A stretch of DNA of 10,660 nucleotides from Candidatus Bipolaricaulota bacterium (GCA_023512665.1 JAILZC010000008.1:1-10660), one strand, 5' to 3'; counted from the stretch's first letter, positions 1-7,085 are shown. The notes: generated from the sequence alone by a model not told the origin. Numbers and translations: made by a program.

Positions 1-158
1 CCGTGCCCGATAAAGCCCTGATCAAGAACGTGCTGGATGGCAGCCAGACGACGATTAGTTTCTTGACACGCAAGCGCCCCGCTCAACCGTTGCCGGACAA
101 TCTCTTTGATCCAAATAATTTGAAGAATTTGAAGATAGATGACCTCCTCAAGCTCTAG
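1..158 (+). CDS. C-terminal end of an unidentified protein (5' truncated by window)
   Basis: This is an open frame from codon position 3 to a TAG at 156-158, giving the last 51 residues of a protein whose start lies outside the window. It is the only plus-strand gene and converges on the minus-strand cluster. The tail is hydrophilic, with an LPDNLFDPNNLKNL stretch followed by a charged IDDLLKL end. A 'T-x-F ... LPD-x-LFDP-x-x-L' pattern near the C-terminus is reminiscent of LolA-like outer-membrane lipoprotein-sorting proteins, but 51 residues are too few for an assignment. That the frame is coding rests on its being open to the window edge, its normal composition and the convergent layout. 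Confidence 0.6.
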   Translation, partial: VPDKALIKNVLDGSQTTISFLTRKRPAQPLPDNLFDPNNLKNLKIDDLLKL

Positions 159-164
159 CCCACA

Positions 165-192
165 GGAACGGTATACCTGCCCGTACCGTTCC
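165..192. terminator. Perfect 9-bp inverted repeat in the convergent intergenic gap
   Basis: GGAACGGTA (165-173) and TACCGTTCC (184-192) form a perfect 9-bp stem with a 10-nt loop; T174-G183 could add a wobble pair. It begins 7 bp after the plus-strand stop codon. It lies in the 99-bp gap between two convergent genes, where a shared bidirectional terminator is expected. No T-run follows directly on either strand, so it is not a classical intrinsic terminator. The rest of the gap (about 195-255) is a pyrimidine-rich tract on the plus strand with a CCCCAAGGGG hairpin, ending in TTTTT at 255-259. Confidence 0.35.
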
Positions 193-257
193 ATAGCGAG
201 GAACCCCAAGGGGGGCGGGCCCTCCTCCCCTCCACCGCTCCCCTTCCCTCGCTCTTT

Positions 258-749
258 TTATCTCACCCCTTGACGCAATAAGAATACAAACGCGACCAGA
301 AACCCGAACGCGATCAAGAGTGCCCAGCCAAATCCCAATGAAACTCTCCAGCTCAACGCCCCAGCTCCCAAGGCTCCTCCGAGGGCTGCCACCACGCCCA
401 AGCGCCGCAGGTGCGCCCACACCACCGTATCAGGGACATCAGGAAACGATTCCAAGCGCCGCGCAAAGAGCTCTGTGTCCCACGCGATCAGCCCGCAGAG
501 CACGCTCGTCAGCGCCACCCAATTGCTCCAGAGCGTCCCGACCCCACTGAGCGCTCCCAGCACAAGAAAATTGATAGAAGCGACCCACGCCCTACGCCCA
601 TAGCTTGCTATCAATGCGATCAGTCCTAAAATCCCTGCAAGCATTGCCCATTGCCATTCCCCACGCCCAAGCCACAAAAGAGCCAAGAGCCCATAACCGA
701 GCAGCCAACCCGCTCGCGCTGTCCCCCAAAAAATTCGCTGTGCGTTCAT
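258..749 (-). CDS. Polytopic membrane protein, last gene of the MoxR/DUF58 cluster (163 aa)
   Basis: I do not recognise a named family. The 163 residues are strongly hydrophobic, with about five or six membrane spans near residues 11-27, 33-50, 54-73, 75-90, 116-134 and 138-158. Between spans four and five is a short polar loop (about 91-113, TELFARRLESFPDVPD). The only soluble parts are this loop and short basic ends, so it is probably an integral inner-membrane partner rather than an enzyme. The ATG overlaps the stop of the DUF58 gene by 4 bp (ATGA, 746-749), implying translational coupling. An AGGA (761-764) lies 11 nt upstream as a weak ribosome binding site. MoxR/DUF58 clusters elsewhere often include small polytopic proteins of unknown role, and this may be a positional equivalent. 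It is the last minus-strand gene before the convergent gap. Confidence 0.8.
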   Translation of the reverse strand: MNAQRIFWGTARAGWLLGYGLLALLWLGRGEWQWAMLAGILGLIALIASYGRRAWVASINFLVLGALSGVGTLWSNWVALTSVLCGLIAWDTELFARRLESFPDVPDTVVWAHLRRLGVVAALGGALGAGALSWRVSLGFGWALLIAFGFLVAFVFLLRQGVR

Positions 750-2179
750 GGTTGGACTGTTCCTCGGCGGATGAGCGCAGCGCGCCAGGCCGATCTCCCC
801 AGCTCTCCCCTGACGACTGCTGCCAAGGGCTTATTCACATCCCAATCCACCACGCGAATCCCCACCCGACGCAGGTGCGCTAGCAACGCGTGACGCTTAA
901 GATACTCCAAGCGCAGCGCAAGCTCGACTTCGGGCGTGCGCTCCAGAAACGCGCTCTCAAAGAGAATGGGATTGGGCGCGATGCAGAGCACTTCGTATCT
1001 CAGTTTCAGATCAACGATCGTCTTGACGTCGGACTCTAGGATTGGGCCGACGAAGACCAACTGCGACCCCGCAGGGAGCAGTCGCGTGGGAATGTTCTCT
1101 AAGTCTTCAAAGACGGCCTTATCGCCCTTCTCGGCCGAGACGATGGCACGCAGAAGTCTTTCGCGCTGCCAGCGGCCAAAGCCCGGCCACGTCCAATCTA
1201 AATACTTTCCGTAGATGAGCAGCCCGACTCGATTCCCCTGGGCTGTGAAATAGTGAGCGAGCGCGAGCGCCGCACGCACGCTGTGCTCAAACAGACTTTG
1301 AGGGCTAGCTTCCTCTTGACCTCTCCCCCAGCCCCTCCCGGGCCTCTCCCCCGCCCCCTCCCCTAAAGAGGGAGGGGAGCCCCTTCCCTTTAGGGAAGGG
1401 GTTGGGGTTAGGTCAGTGAGGAGAGCCGGCTGGTGAGGTCTTATCACATCGCTACGCTCACGAGCGTCTAGGAGAATAATCACATCGGCGACGCGCTCCT
1501 GCTCGAATTCGTTCACGATAGGGCGATCCCTTCGCGCTGTTGCCTTCCAGTTGAGGAAGCGCCGCTCATCCCCTGGATAGTACTCTCTCACCCCGAAGAA
1601 CTCGATCCCCGCGCCCCCAAGGCGCGCCTTCACCTGCCCAGAGAAGATGCGCGTGCGCCGCGGACGTATCACGATCTCTTCCAGACGCTCAAACGTCGGA
1701 ACTATCACCAGCTCGCCTTCGCAGGGCAGCTCCATCTCCCGAAGAAAGAGCCCCAGCGTGTCCGTCACCCTCACAGAGAGATTCTTCCACCGAGCTAGGC
1801 CGCGCATCCCCGACACAGCGTATTCGAGAGAGATCTTCTCCCCGGCAGGGAGGCTCGCGATCTTCTGAGGGCTCCCCGGGCGCAGCCCCAACACGGTGGG
1901 CACACTGTCAACTAACTCAATAAGTTCGAGCGTTGCTCCAAGATTTTCGAGCTCCACGCGCACCGTGACGGGCTCATCACTCATGGCTCGTTTGGTGTTC
2001 AAGCTCCGCTGGGCCTTCAGGGTGAGTGGGGGCAGAGCAGAGTAAAACCCCACAGCAAGATAACACACTAACGGAAGTGCCAGGACGAGCAGTTCTCCCT
2101 GGCGCAGGATCTCGCCGACGAGAACCAAGAGAAACGCAGCACTGCCCAGAAAGGCCCACCGGCGCGGCCCAAGCATCAT
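746..2179 (-). CDS. DUF58 domain-containing protein with an in-frame repeat insertion (477 aa)
   Basis: The N-terminus has two membrane spans (about residues 8-24 and 29-48). A beta-rich extracytoplasmic-type region (about 55-165) follows, then the DUF58 signature [22 protein letters not shown] (191-212, shown here in part: REYYPGD, then R-x-LNWK) and ATARRD. A vWA-like core begins with [12 protein letters not shown] (233-244). The MIDAS position reads D-x-R-x-R-S instead of D-x-S-x-S, so metal binding may be altered. Residues about 256-288 are encoded by a palindromic repeat and look foreign; the domain resumes at [20 protein letters not shown]58 proteins are usual partners of MoxR ATPases and are thought to act in assembly of envelope or secreted complexes; the exact role is unknown. 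Its ATG overlaps the stop of the upstream DUF5615 toxin gene (ATGA, 2176-2179). A second ATG follows at once (2176), and only a weak GGGGA precedes the start, suggesting coupled translation. Confidence 0.9.
   Translation of the reverse strand: MMLGPRRWAFLGSAAFLLVLVGEILRQGELLVLALPLVCYLAVGFYSALPPLTLKAQRSLNTKRAMSDEPVTVRVELENLGATLELIELVDSVPTVLGLRPGSPQKIASLPAGEKISLEYAVSGMRGLARWKNLSVRVTDTLGLFLREMELPCEGELVIVPTFERLEEIVIRPRRTRIFSGQVKARLGGAGIEFFGVREYYPGDERRFLNWKATARRDRPIVNEFEQERVADVIILLDARERSDVIRPHQPALLTDLTPTPSLKGRGSPPSLGEGAGERPGRGWGRGQEEASPQSLFEHSVRAALALAHYFTAQGNRVGLLIYGKYLDWTWPGFGRWQRERLLRAIVSAEKGDKAVFEDLENIPTRLLPAGSQLVFVGPILESDVKTIVDLKLRYEVLCIAPNPILFESAFLERTPEVELALRLEYLKRHALLAHLRRVGIRVVDWDVNKPLAAVVRGELGRSAWRAALIRRGTVQP
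1317..1415. repeat. 99-bp G/C-rich palindromic repeat inserted inside the DUF58 coding sequence
   Basis: The ends are TGACCT (1317-1322) and AGGTCA (1410-1415). The whole is an imperfect inverted repeat containing two inner hairpins. One is CCCCTTCCC-TTTA-GGGAAGGGG, a perfect 9-bp stem (1380-1401). The other pairs CCCCTCCC (1355-1362) with GGGAGGGG (1370-1377). Between the terminal arms are 99 bp, exactly 33 codons, so the DUF58 frame stays open and is translated as a low-complexity stretch including [11 protein letters not shown] and [28 protein letters not shown] (from 1318) and its next four bases recur exactly, inverted, in the copy at 9103-9182, which shows this is a dispersed family. 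No transposase is nearby; it resembles a non-autonomous MITE/REP-like element. Confidence 0.85.
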
Positions 2180-2556
2180 TCCCCAGCGCCCCCAATAGGC
2201 AGAGGGCGAACGCGTACGCGAGCCTCTTCCAGTACTACGACACTTCCTTGCTCTAAAGCCTTGAGAAGTGCCGATAGGTTCGCTTGGAGCAAAGCCACCT
2301 GAACCTCGGGTCGGCGTTGCGAGACCCGACGAAACAAAATCACTGAAGGCTTCCGCTCCCTACGCAAAGCCAACAGAGTGCCAAAATCAGTATCCGCAGA
2401 TAGGAGTACGCGGTTTTCTTGAGCAGCTAGCTCGAAGATAATTTCATCTGGAGCACTCTGGAGTCCGTAATCCCGCACATGGGATGCCTCATGCCCCAAC
2501 CGGCGTAGCCCCTCAGCCACAAGTGGCGACAGGGCATTGTCTACCAGAAACCTCAT
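2176..2556 (-). CDS. DUF5615 family PIN-like protein, probable toxin (126 aa)
   Basis: The protein opens with [11 protein letters not shown], has [11 protein letters not shown] at 22-32, [10 protein letters not shown] at 35-44 and LLSADTDFG at 51-59, and ends in a [12 protein letters not shown] tail. This is the layout of DUF5615 (PIN_5) proteins. D6, E38, D55 and D57 are the likely acidic residues of a PIN-type, metal-dependent RNase active site. Length is normal for the family. The partner DUF433 gene lies directly upstream with a 4-bp ATGA overlap (2553-2556), the usual antitoxin-first order. No Shine-Dalgarno precedes the ATG, so translation probably depends on coupling to the antitoxin. 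Its own stop overlaps the DUF58 start. RNase activity and toxicity are inferred from the family; DUF5615 toxins are little studied. Confidence 0.87.
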   Translation of the reverse strand: MRFLVDNALSPLVAEGLRRLGHEASHVRDYGLQSAPDEIIFELAAQENRVLLSADTDFGTLLALRRERKPSVILFRRVSQRRPEVQVALLQANLSALLKALEQGSVVVLEEARVRVRPLPIGGAGE

Positions 2557-2786
2557 AGAACGGTAACGAGCGGCAGTTCCCGCTCCTGCATAGCCTCCGC
2601 TGCATATCGAAGCGCTTCACGGATGTCTTCTGGCTCCAAATCAGGGTAGGCACGTAGGATCTCCGCTTCACTCATCCCATCGGCCACCATCGCCACGACC
2701 GTCGCTACGGGGATGCGGAGACCGCGCAAGCAGGGAACACCTCCCATATGATGCGGATCTACTGTAATTCGTTGAAATCTCATCAT
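2553..2786 (-). CDS. DUF433 domain protein, probable antitoxin (77 aa)
   Basis: The conserved DUF433 core is visible in order: a [13 protein letters not shown] motif (residues 15-27), [20 protein letters not shown] (32-51) and [11 protein letters not shown] (53-63). This corresponds to the family pattern G-x-P-C-I-x-G-T-R-I-P-V, then G-x-S-x-x-E-I-L-x-x-Y-P-x-L, then a small helix. DUF433 proteins are small helical DNA-binding-like proteins commonly encoded just before DUF5615 or other PIN-type toxins, and are taken as their antitoxins and autoregulators. Two consecutive ATGs are possible starts (2786 and 2783). GAGGTG (2791-2796) sits 4 or 7 nt upstream, favouring the second. A strong own promoter lies at 2838-2866. 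The gene sits between moxR and the DUF58 gene, where it is not normally part of the cluster. Confidence 0.88.
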   Translation of the reverse strand: MMRFQRITVDPHHMGGVPCLRGLRIPVATVVAMVADGMSEAEILRAYPDLEPEDIREALRYAAEAMQERELPLVTVL

Positions 2787-2800
2787 CCTTCACCTCTGTA

Positions 2801-2821
2801 GAGAACTTAAGCGCTATTCTC
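2801..2821. promoter_or_regulatory. Small inverted repeat in the toxin-antitoxin leader, possible operator
   Basis: GAGAA (2801-2805) and TTCTC (2817-2821) flank an 11-bp centre that includes the short palindromes CTTAAG and AGCGCT. The element lies just downstream of the predicted start site of the DUF433 promoter and upstream of the ribosome binding site. That is where a toxin-antitoxin autorepressor could bind. The arms are only 5 bp, so this may be chance. Confidence 0.2.
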
Positions 2822-2837
2822 GGAGAGGCTCTTGCTT

Positions 2838-2866
2838 ATTATAGCCCCAGCCTCACGCACCGACAA
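2838..2866 (-). promoter_or_regulatory. Sigma-70-type promoter of the DUF433/DUF5615 pair
   Basis: On the minus strand TTGTCG (2861-2866) and a perfect TATAAT (2838-2843) are separated by 17 bp. The -35 matches TTGACA at 4 of 6 positions. The -35 box abuts the stop codon of moxR (2867-2869), so the promoter fills the 80-bp gap before the antitoxin. The predicted start near 2831 gives a leader of about 45 nt. Transcripts from here would also run into the DUF58 gene and the last membrane-protein gene. Confidence 0.65.
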
Positions 2867-3820
2867 TTACTCTACTTTGGGCACGGGGACGCGCTCTAAG
2901 ATCTCGGAGACAATATCGCGCTCGGAGAGCCTCTTCATCCACAGCTCCGGTTGCAGGATTAATCTGTGCGCGAGCGCCGCGTGGGCGACAGATTTCACGT
3001 CATCAGGGATGACATAGTCGCGCCCTTCGAGCGCCGCCCGCGCCCGCGATAATTTTAGCAACGCCAACGATCCCCGTGGGCTCGCCCCAACTAATACCCT
3101 GCCGTCAGCCCGCGTCGCGTGCACGAGCTCGACGATGTATCTCTCTATGTCCGGGTGCATGAAGACCGTCTCTAGGGTCTGGCGCATCGCAGTCAATTCT
3201 TGGGCATCTACGATCTTTTGCAGGGTCGGTTCGTCCTGGCCGCGCTCGCGCCGCCGCCGCAAGATCTCTTGCTCTTGCTCCGCAGTAGGGTACCCCAAGG
3301 ACAGCTGCACCATGAAGCGATCGAGCTGGGCTTCTGGGAGGGGAAACGTCCCCTCAAACTCAATAGGGTTTTGCGTCGCCATCACGATGAACGGCTGGGG
3401 GAGGGGCAGCGTCTGCCCTTCGAGCGTCACTTGGCACTCTTGCATCGCTTCTAGGAGTGCTGCTTGGGTCTTTGGTGAAGCTCGATTGATCTCGTCGGCT
3501 AAGATTAAGTTTGCGAAGATCGGCCCAGGGCGCAGCTCAAACCGCCCGCTCTGACGCTCATAGATATACGTCCCGGTGATGTCGCCGGGCAAGAGATCCG
3601 GCGTAAACTGAATGCGCTTAAACTCTAGCCCCAACACTGCCGCGAAGCTCTTGGCCGTCAGAGTCTTAGCTAAGCCCGGCAAATCTTCAAAGAGAATGTG
3701 TCCCCCCGCCAATACCGTGATGAGCACGTGCTCCAAGACCGCGCGCTTGCCGATGACCGCTCGCTCAACTTCATCTAAGATCTGTTGGGCCTTCTCAGCG
3801 ATGGCTGCGAGTGCTTTCAT
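2867..3820 (-). CDS. MoxR family AAA+ ATPase (317 aa)
   Basis: A MoxR-type AAA+ ATPase, thought to remodel or activate vWA/DUF58 partner proteins using ATP in the cytoplasm. In order: VIGKRAVLEHVLITVLAGGH (22-41); the Walker A in its MoxR form LPGLAKT (47-53, K52); Walker B LILADE followed by INRASPKTQAALLEAM (105-126); sensor 1 VMATQNP (146-152); LDRFM (166-170) with a likely arginine finger; and sensor 2 GASPRG (245-250). The C-terminal lid is helical. Length is typical. All ATPase residues look intact. The ATG at 3820 is preceded by GGGGAGG (3824-3830). The start overlaps the end of the upstream 207-residue gene by 26 bp. The usual DUF58 partner gene is separated from it here by a toxin-antitoxin pair. 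Confidence 0.95.
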   Translation of the reverse strand: MKALAAIAEKAQQILDEVERAVIGKRAVLEHVLITVLAGGHILFEDLPGLAKTLTAKSFAAVLGLEFKRIQFTPDLLPGDITGTYIYERQSGRFELRPGPIFANLILADEINRASPKTQAALLEAMQECQVTLEGQTLPLPQPFIVMATQNPIEFEGTFPLPEAQLDRFMVQLSLGYPTAEQEQEILRRRRERGQDEPTLQKIVDAQELTAMRQTLETVFMHPDIERYIVELVHATRADGRVLVGASPRGSLALLKLSRARAALEGRDYVIPDDVKSVAHAALAHRLILQPELWMKRLSERDIVSEILERVPVPKVE

Positions 3821-4418
3821 AAGCCTCCCCAGCGAAGTTTTCTAAGAGCTCTGTGAGGCGCGAGATCTCGCGCAGTCTGGCCCTTCTCTGTTGAGGACTG
3901 ATCGGCAGATGGGCGCTGAGCCACAGCCAGCTTCGCTGCGTTGCTGACCGTGGGAACTCTAAGTCTAACTCACTGTAAAGTTCCGGGAAGATCTCTCGGA
4001 AGCGCCATCGTGCTTCAGATTCGCTCATCCCGTGGCGCAGCATAATCCATCGAATCGCGATCTCGCCCACAACACGATGGACGTTCCATCGCGCCAGTTC
4101 CCCGTGGCACGCCAGCTCGATCCGATGGGCCAGAGCTTGCACCGGCCCCGTGGGAGAGATGCTCTCTTGGGGAGGAGTGCGCGTGCGCCCGTGCAGCACC
4201 AGATCGAGAATCGTCATATAGACGCCCAAGCTGCCCACGAGCAAAAAGACCAACCAGATAAGGGCAAAGGGCAGGCTTCCCAAGCGCAGTCCCCACAGCC
4301 ACAGCTCATAGAGCAGCGGACGCAGCAGCTGCTCGCGTAGCGCCTCGCCGTAGATGACCGTCAGCGTCGCCGCGAGGGCGACGAGCGTCAGTCCGATCCA
4401 GAGCAAGTGTTTTCTCAT
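3795..4418 (-). CDS. Two-TM membrane protein of the MoxR/DUF58 cluster, unknown family (207 aa)
   Basis: I do not recognise a named family. There are two hydrophobic segments (about residues 5-23 and 45-72). A cytoplasmic-type, Arg/Glu-rich helical domain (about 90-200) follows, with RWIMLRHGMSESEARWRFRE (123-142) and a polar tail. The chosen start is the ATG at 4418. It overlaps the DUF4129 stop by 4 bp (ATGA, 4415-4418) and is preceded by GGGGAGGTG about 11 nt upstream. The frame stays open upstream to 4541, but that extension is Arg/Pro-rich and lies antisense-free within the DUF4129 gene, so it is rejected. The position between DUF4129 and moxR, together with the anchor-plus-helical-domain layout, suggests a membrane scaffold of the MoxR complex. 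Two-TM proteins of unknown function occur in comparable archaeal DUF4129/DUF58 clusters, but homology is only a guess. Confidence 0.82.
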   Translation of the reverse strand: MRKHLLWIGLTLVALAATLTVIYGEALREQLLRPLLYELWLWGLRLGSLPFALIWLVFLLVGSLGVYMTILDLVLHGRTRTPPQESISPTGPVQALAHRIELACHGELARWNVHRVVGEIAIRWIMLRHGMSESEARWRFREIFPELYSELDLEFPRSATQRSWLWLSAHLPISPQQRRARLREISRLTELLENFAGEAYESTRSHR

Positions 4419-5311
4419 GCGGGATGGGGCACCTCCCCGCGTTCTCCTCGGCCCCCGTAGATCCGCGCGATCTCTTCTAAGAGCTGGAGGGCTTCGTCTT
4501 CTTGCTCGGGGCTGGGGCGCGCGGGGCTGTAGCGCGCCCACTCAAAGAGCCGCGACATCCGAACGATGTGCTCTTCCAACACTCCAATTTGCGCTAAGCG
4601 CCTCTCGAACTCGCGAGCGGTCATGGCCCGCGAGATCTCTAGATGAAATCGCTCGCTGAGGAGCCGACACATCTCGCGATAGCACCGCAAGATCGTCTCG
4701 TGCACCGGCGCCCCATAGCGGAGCTCCTGGGCGTAGCGCCTTGTCAGATCAGCAAGCTCTTCGATGGGGGTAGTTCGAGCACGAGCTCGCCACAGGCGCC
4801 ACACGATAAAGATCGTCACCCCAATCACGAGCAAAGCCCCTAACACAAAGAGAAACGGTGCCCACGAGGGGACGTGGACTTGTTCTAGCGTCGGGAAGGG
4901 CTGATCGGGCGCAGCCGGGGCAGGCCCTATGCCCGCAGGGGCGTCCTTTGGCTCTCTGAAGAGGGGCCGGTCGCGCCAGCGCAAGAGAATCAATAAGATC
5001 GCGGCAAACCACAAGGCTGGGGGAAGAGCGCGCTTGAGCGCCTCCCACAAGGACTTGGGGCGAAGGAGTGATACGACGATCGCAAAGAGCACCAAAGCAA
5101 TAGCCGTCACAGCGATGATCTGCTCTATCAGAGCGGCAAGGCCCTGCCCGTCTTGGGAAGGTGTGTGCAAGGTGCTCGACGACTCTTCTGTGGGCTCCGA
5201 TGGCGGGCCGTAGCGCGTTCCCTCAAACGAAACTTGTGAGATGCTCGCAGCAAGGAGCACTAAGAGCGCGAGCACAACGATGGGCACTCCAAGACGCATT
5301 CTCTCGGTCAT
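4415..5311 (-). CDS. DUF4129 domain-containing membrane protein (298 aa)
   Basis: Four predicted spans (about residues 7-24, 61-82, 95-111, 149-171) flank a Pro-rich extracytoplasmic-type segment (about 113-148, with repeated PAP/APA). The C-terminal cytoplasmic domain (about 185-282) carries the DUF4129 pattern: ETILRCYREMCRLLSER (205-221), then MTAREFERRL (230-239) and FEWARYSPARPS (256-267). DUF4129 usually forms the tail of TgpA-like transglutaminases or stands alone in MoxR/DUF58 clusters; here it stands alone with no transglutaminase domain. The ATG at 5311 lies 4 bp after the aspS stop. A second ATG at 5299 is also possible, and neither has a strong ribosome binding site. The stop overlaps the next gene (ATGA). 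It is probably co-transcribed from aspS onward. Confidence 0.88.
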   Translation of the reverse strand: MTERMRLGVPIVVLALLVLLAASISQVSFEGTRYGPPSEPTEESSSTLHTPSQDGQGLAALIEQIIAVTAIALVLFAIVVSLLRPKSLWEALKRALPPALWFAAILLILLRWRDRPLFREPKDAPAGIGPAPAAPDQPFPTLEQVHVPSWAPFLFVLGALLVIGVTIFIVWRLWRARARTTPIEELADLTRRYAQELRYGAPVHETILRCYREMCRLLSERFHLEISRAMTAREFERRLAQIGVLEEHIVRMSRLFEWARYSPARPSPEQEDEALQLLEEIARIYGGRGERGEVPHPA

Positions 5312-5315
5312 GCTC

Positions 5316-7085
5316 TCACGACGATCTTTTCGCCTCGATCCCCAGCTCGTGCAGTTGCTTCTCGCTCACTTCGACGGGAGCCCCGGTCAGCGGACAATAC
5401 GCCGTATTGGTCTTGGGGAAGACGATTACATCGCGAATAGAAGAAGCTCCGGCCATCAGCATAATAAGTCTATCTAATCCCAGGGCGATCCCGCCGTGCG
5501 GCGGCGCCCCGTATTCGAGCGCTCGCAAGAAGAACCCGAACTTCGCTTCGGCCTCTTCTTTTGTGAGCCCCAACAGATCGAAGATCTTTTGCTGCAGCTC
5601 GCGCTGGTGAATACGAATGCTGCCCCCGCCCAGCTCCACCCCGTTGAGCACAAGATCATAAGCATTAGCGCGCACCTTGAGGGGCTCTTTCTCTAAGAGT
5701 TCAATATCTGAGCTCTTGGGCGACGTGAACGGATGGTGCTCGCTCACGAGTCTCTGTTCTTGCTCGTCCCATTGGAAGAGCGGGAAGTCCAATACCCAGC
5801 AGAACTCCCAACGATCTTCGGGAATAAGCCCCTCCCGACGCCCCAGCTCTAAGCGAAGGGCTCCCAGCACCGTATTTGTCATCTTGCGCTCCCCAGCGAT
5901 CATCAGGAGAAGATCACCCGTGTGCGCGTGGGTTGTGGATTGTAACTGCGCTACAGTCTGTGGGTTGAGAAACTTGGCGATGGGCGACTCCAGCTCGTGA
6001 TCGGTGAACTTCGCCCAGAGCACGCCCTTGGCGCCGAGGGCTTGGGCTTGTTTTTCTAACTCTGCGAGCTGGCTGCGCGAGTACTTGGCTCCGTCGGGGA
6101 GAACAAGCCCCTTGATGGCTCCCCCGCCCTTGATGGTCTCCGCAAAGATGCGAAATTCTGAGCTGCCCAAGAGTTGTGAGAGATCTATCAGTTCGAGGCC
6201 AAAGCGCAGGTCGGGCTTATCCGAGCCGTAGCGCTCCATCGCTTCAGCGTAGCTAAGCTTGGGAAAGGGGCGCGGCGCGCGCACCCCTAGATGTCTCTCA
6301 AAGAGAAAACTGATCAGCTCTTCGATGAGCTCGGCGATCGGGCGCTCGTCGAAGACGAAGCTCATCTCGAGATCTAACTGGGTAAACTCAGGCTGGCGGT
6401 CGGCGCGCAGATCTTCATCGCGGAAGCATCGGGCGATTTGAAAGTACTTCTCAAACCCTGCGACCATCAACAATTGTTTAAAGAGCTGAGGCGACTGAGG
6501 CAACGCAAAAAACTTCCCCGGGAACGTCCGGCTTGGCACAAGATAATCTCGCGCCCCTTCAGGAGTGGATTTCGTGAGCATCGGCGTCTCAATCTCGTAG
6601 AAGCCACGCTCGCTCAGAAAATTGCGAATATCTAAAAAGACGCGATGGCGCAGCGCGAAATTCTTCTGAAGCTCTGGGCGTCTCAGATCGAGATAGCGAT
6701 ATTCTAAGCGCACCAGCTCTTGAGCCTCTTGAGCAGGGGTTATGACGTCAATCGCAAACGGCGGGGTCTTAGAGCGATTGAGCAGTTTGAGATCTTCGAC
6801 CCGGACTTCGATCTCTCCGGTGGGCAGCTTGGGATTGATATTCTCTTTGGAGCGCGCCACGACCGTGCCGCGAGCATAGATCACGTCCTCGCGATTGAGC
6901 TCGCGGGCGTGGGTATAAGCATTCTGCTCTGGGCTGAAGAGCAGTTGCACGATCCCGGAGCGATCCAGTAAGTCAATGAAGATCAGGCCGCCCAAGTCAC
7001 GGCGGCGGTAAACCCAGCCCATCAGCGAGACGGCTTTGCCAATATCGCTCTTGGTGAGTCTGCCACATTCTGCTGTGCGTTCCAT
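5316..7085 (-). CDS. aspS: Aspartyl-tRNA synthetase, bacterial discriminating type (589 aa)
   Basis: Class IIb aminoacyl-tRNA synthetase charging tRNA-Asp in the cytoplasm. The N-terminal OB-fold anticodon-binding domain includes GWVYRRRDLGGLIFIDLLDR (23-42). The catalytic core has SPQLFKQLLM (198-207), motif 2 with CFRDEDLRADRQPEFTQLD (220-238) and motif 3 GIALGLDRL (532-540). Between them lies the long bacterial insertion domain (about 285-415), with MIAGER ending near 400. Length matches the bacterial family. L31 and N82 match the E. coli residues at these positions. The non-discriminating form, which also charges tRNA-Asn, usually has His and Gly there, so this is probably the Asp-specific form. 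AAAGGAG (7096-7102) lies 10 nt before the ATG and fixes the start. Upstream is a 102-bp palindromic repeat with no convincing promoter; it may be read from the methyltransferase promoter. Confidence 0.98.
   Translation of the reverse strand: MERTAECGRLTKSDIGKAVSLMGWVYRRRDLGGLIFIDLLDRSGIVQLLFSPEQNAYTHARELNREDVIYARGTVVARSKENINPKLPTGEIEVRVEDLKLLNRSKTPPFAIDVITPAQEAQELVRLEYRYLDLRRPELQKNFALRHRVFLDIRNFLSERGFYEIETPMLTKSTPEGARDYLVPSRTFPGKFFALPQSPQLFKQLLMVAGFEKYFQIARCFRDEDLRADRQPEFTQLDLEMSFVFDERPIAELIEELISFLFERHLGVRAPRPFPKLSYAEAMERYGSDKPDLRFGLELIDLSQLLGSSEFRIFAETIKGGGAIKGLVLPDGAKYSRSQLAELEKQAQALGAKGVLWAKFTDHELESPIAKFLNPQTVAQLQSTTHAHTGDLLLMIAGERKMTNTVLGALRLELGRREGLIPEDRWEFCWVLDFPLFQWDEQEQRLVSEHHPFTSPKSSDIELLEKEPLKVRANAYDLVLNGVELGGGSIRIHQRELQQKIFDLLGLTKEEAEAKFGFFLRALEYGAPPHGGIALGLDRLIMLMAGASSIRDVIVFPKTNTAYCPLTGAPVEVSEKQLHELGIEAKRSS

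Noticed and set aside
1317..1415. Frameshift or pseudogene in the DUF58 gene caused by the repeat
   Set aside because: The insertion is exactly 99 bp between its ends, and the conserved DUF58 sequence continues in the same frame on both sides.
4419..4541. N-terminal extension of the 207-residue membrane protein by 41 residues
   Set aside because: The extension is Arg/Pro-rich and overlaps the DUF4129 coding end. The ATG at 4418 has a good ribosome binding site and the ATGA overlap seen at other junctions.
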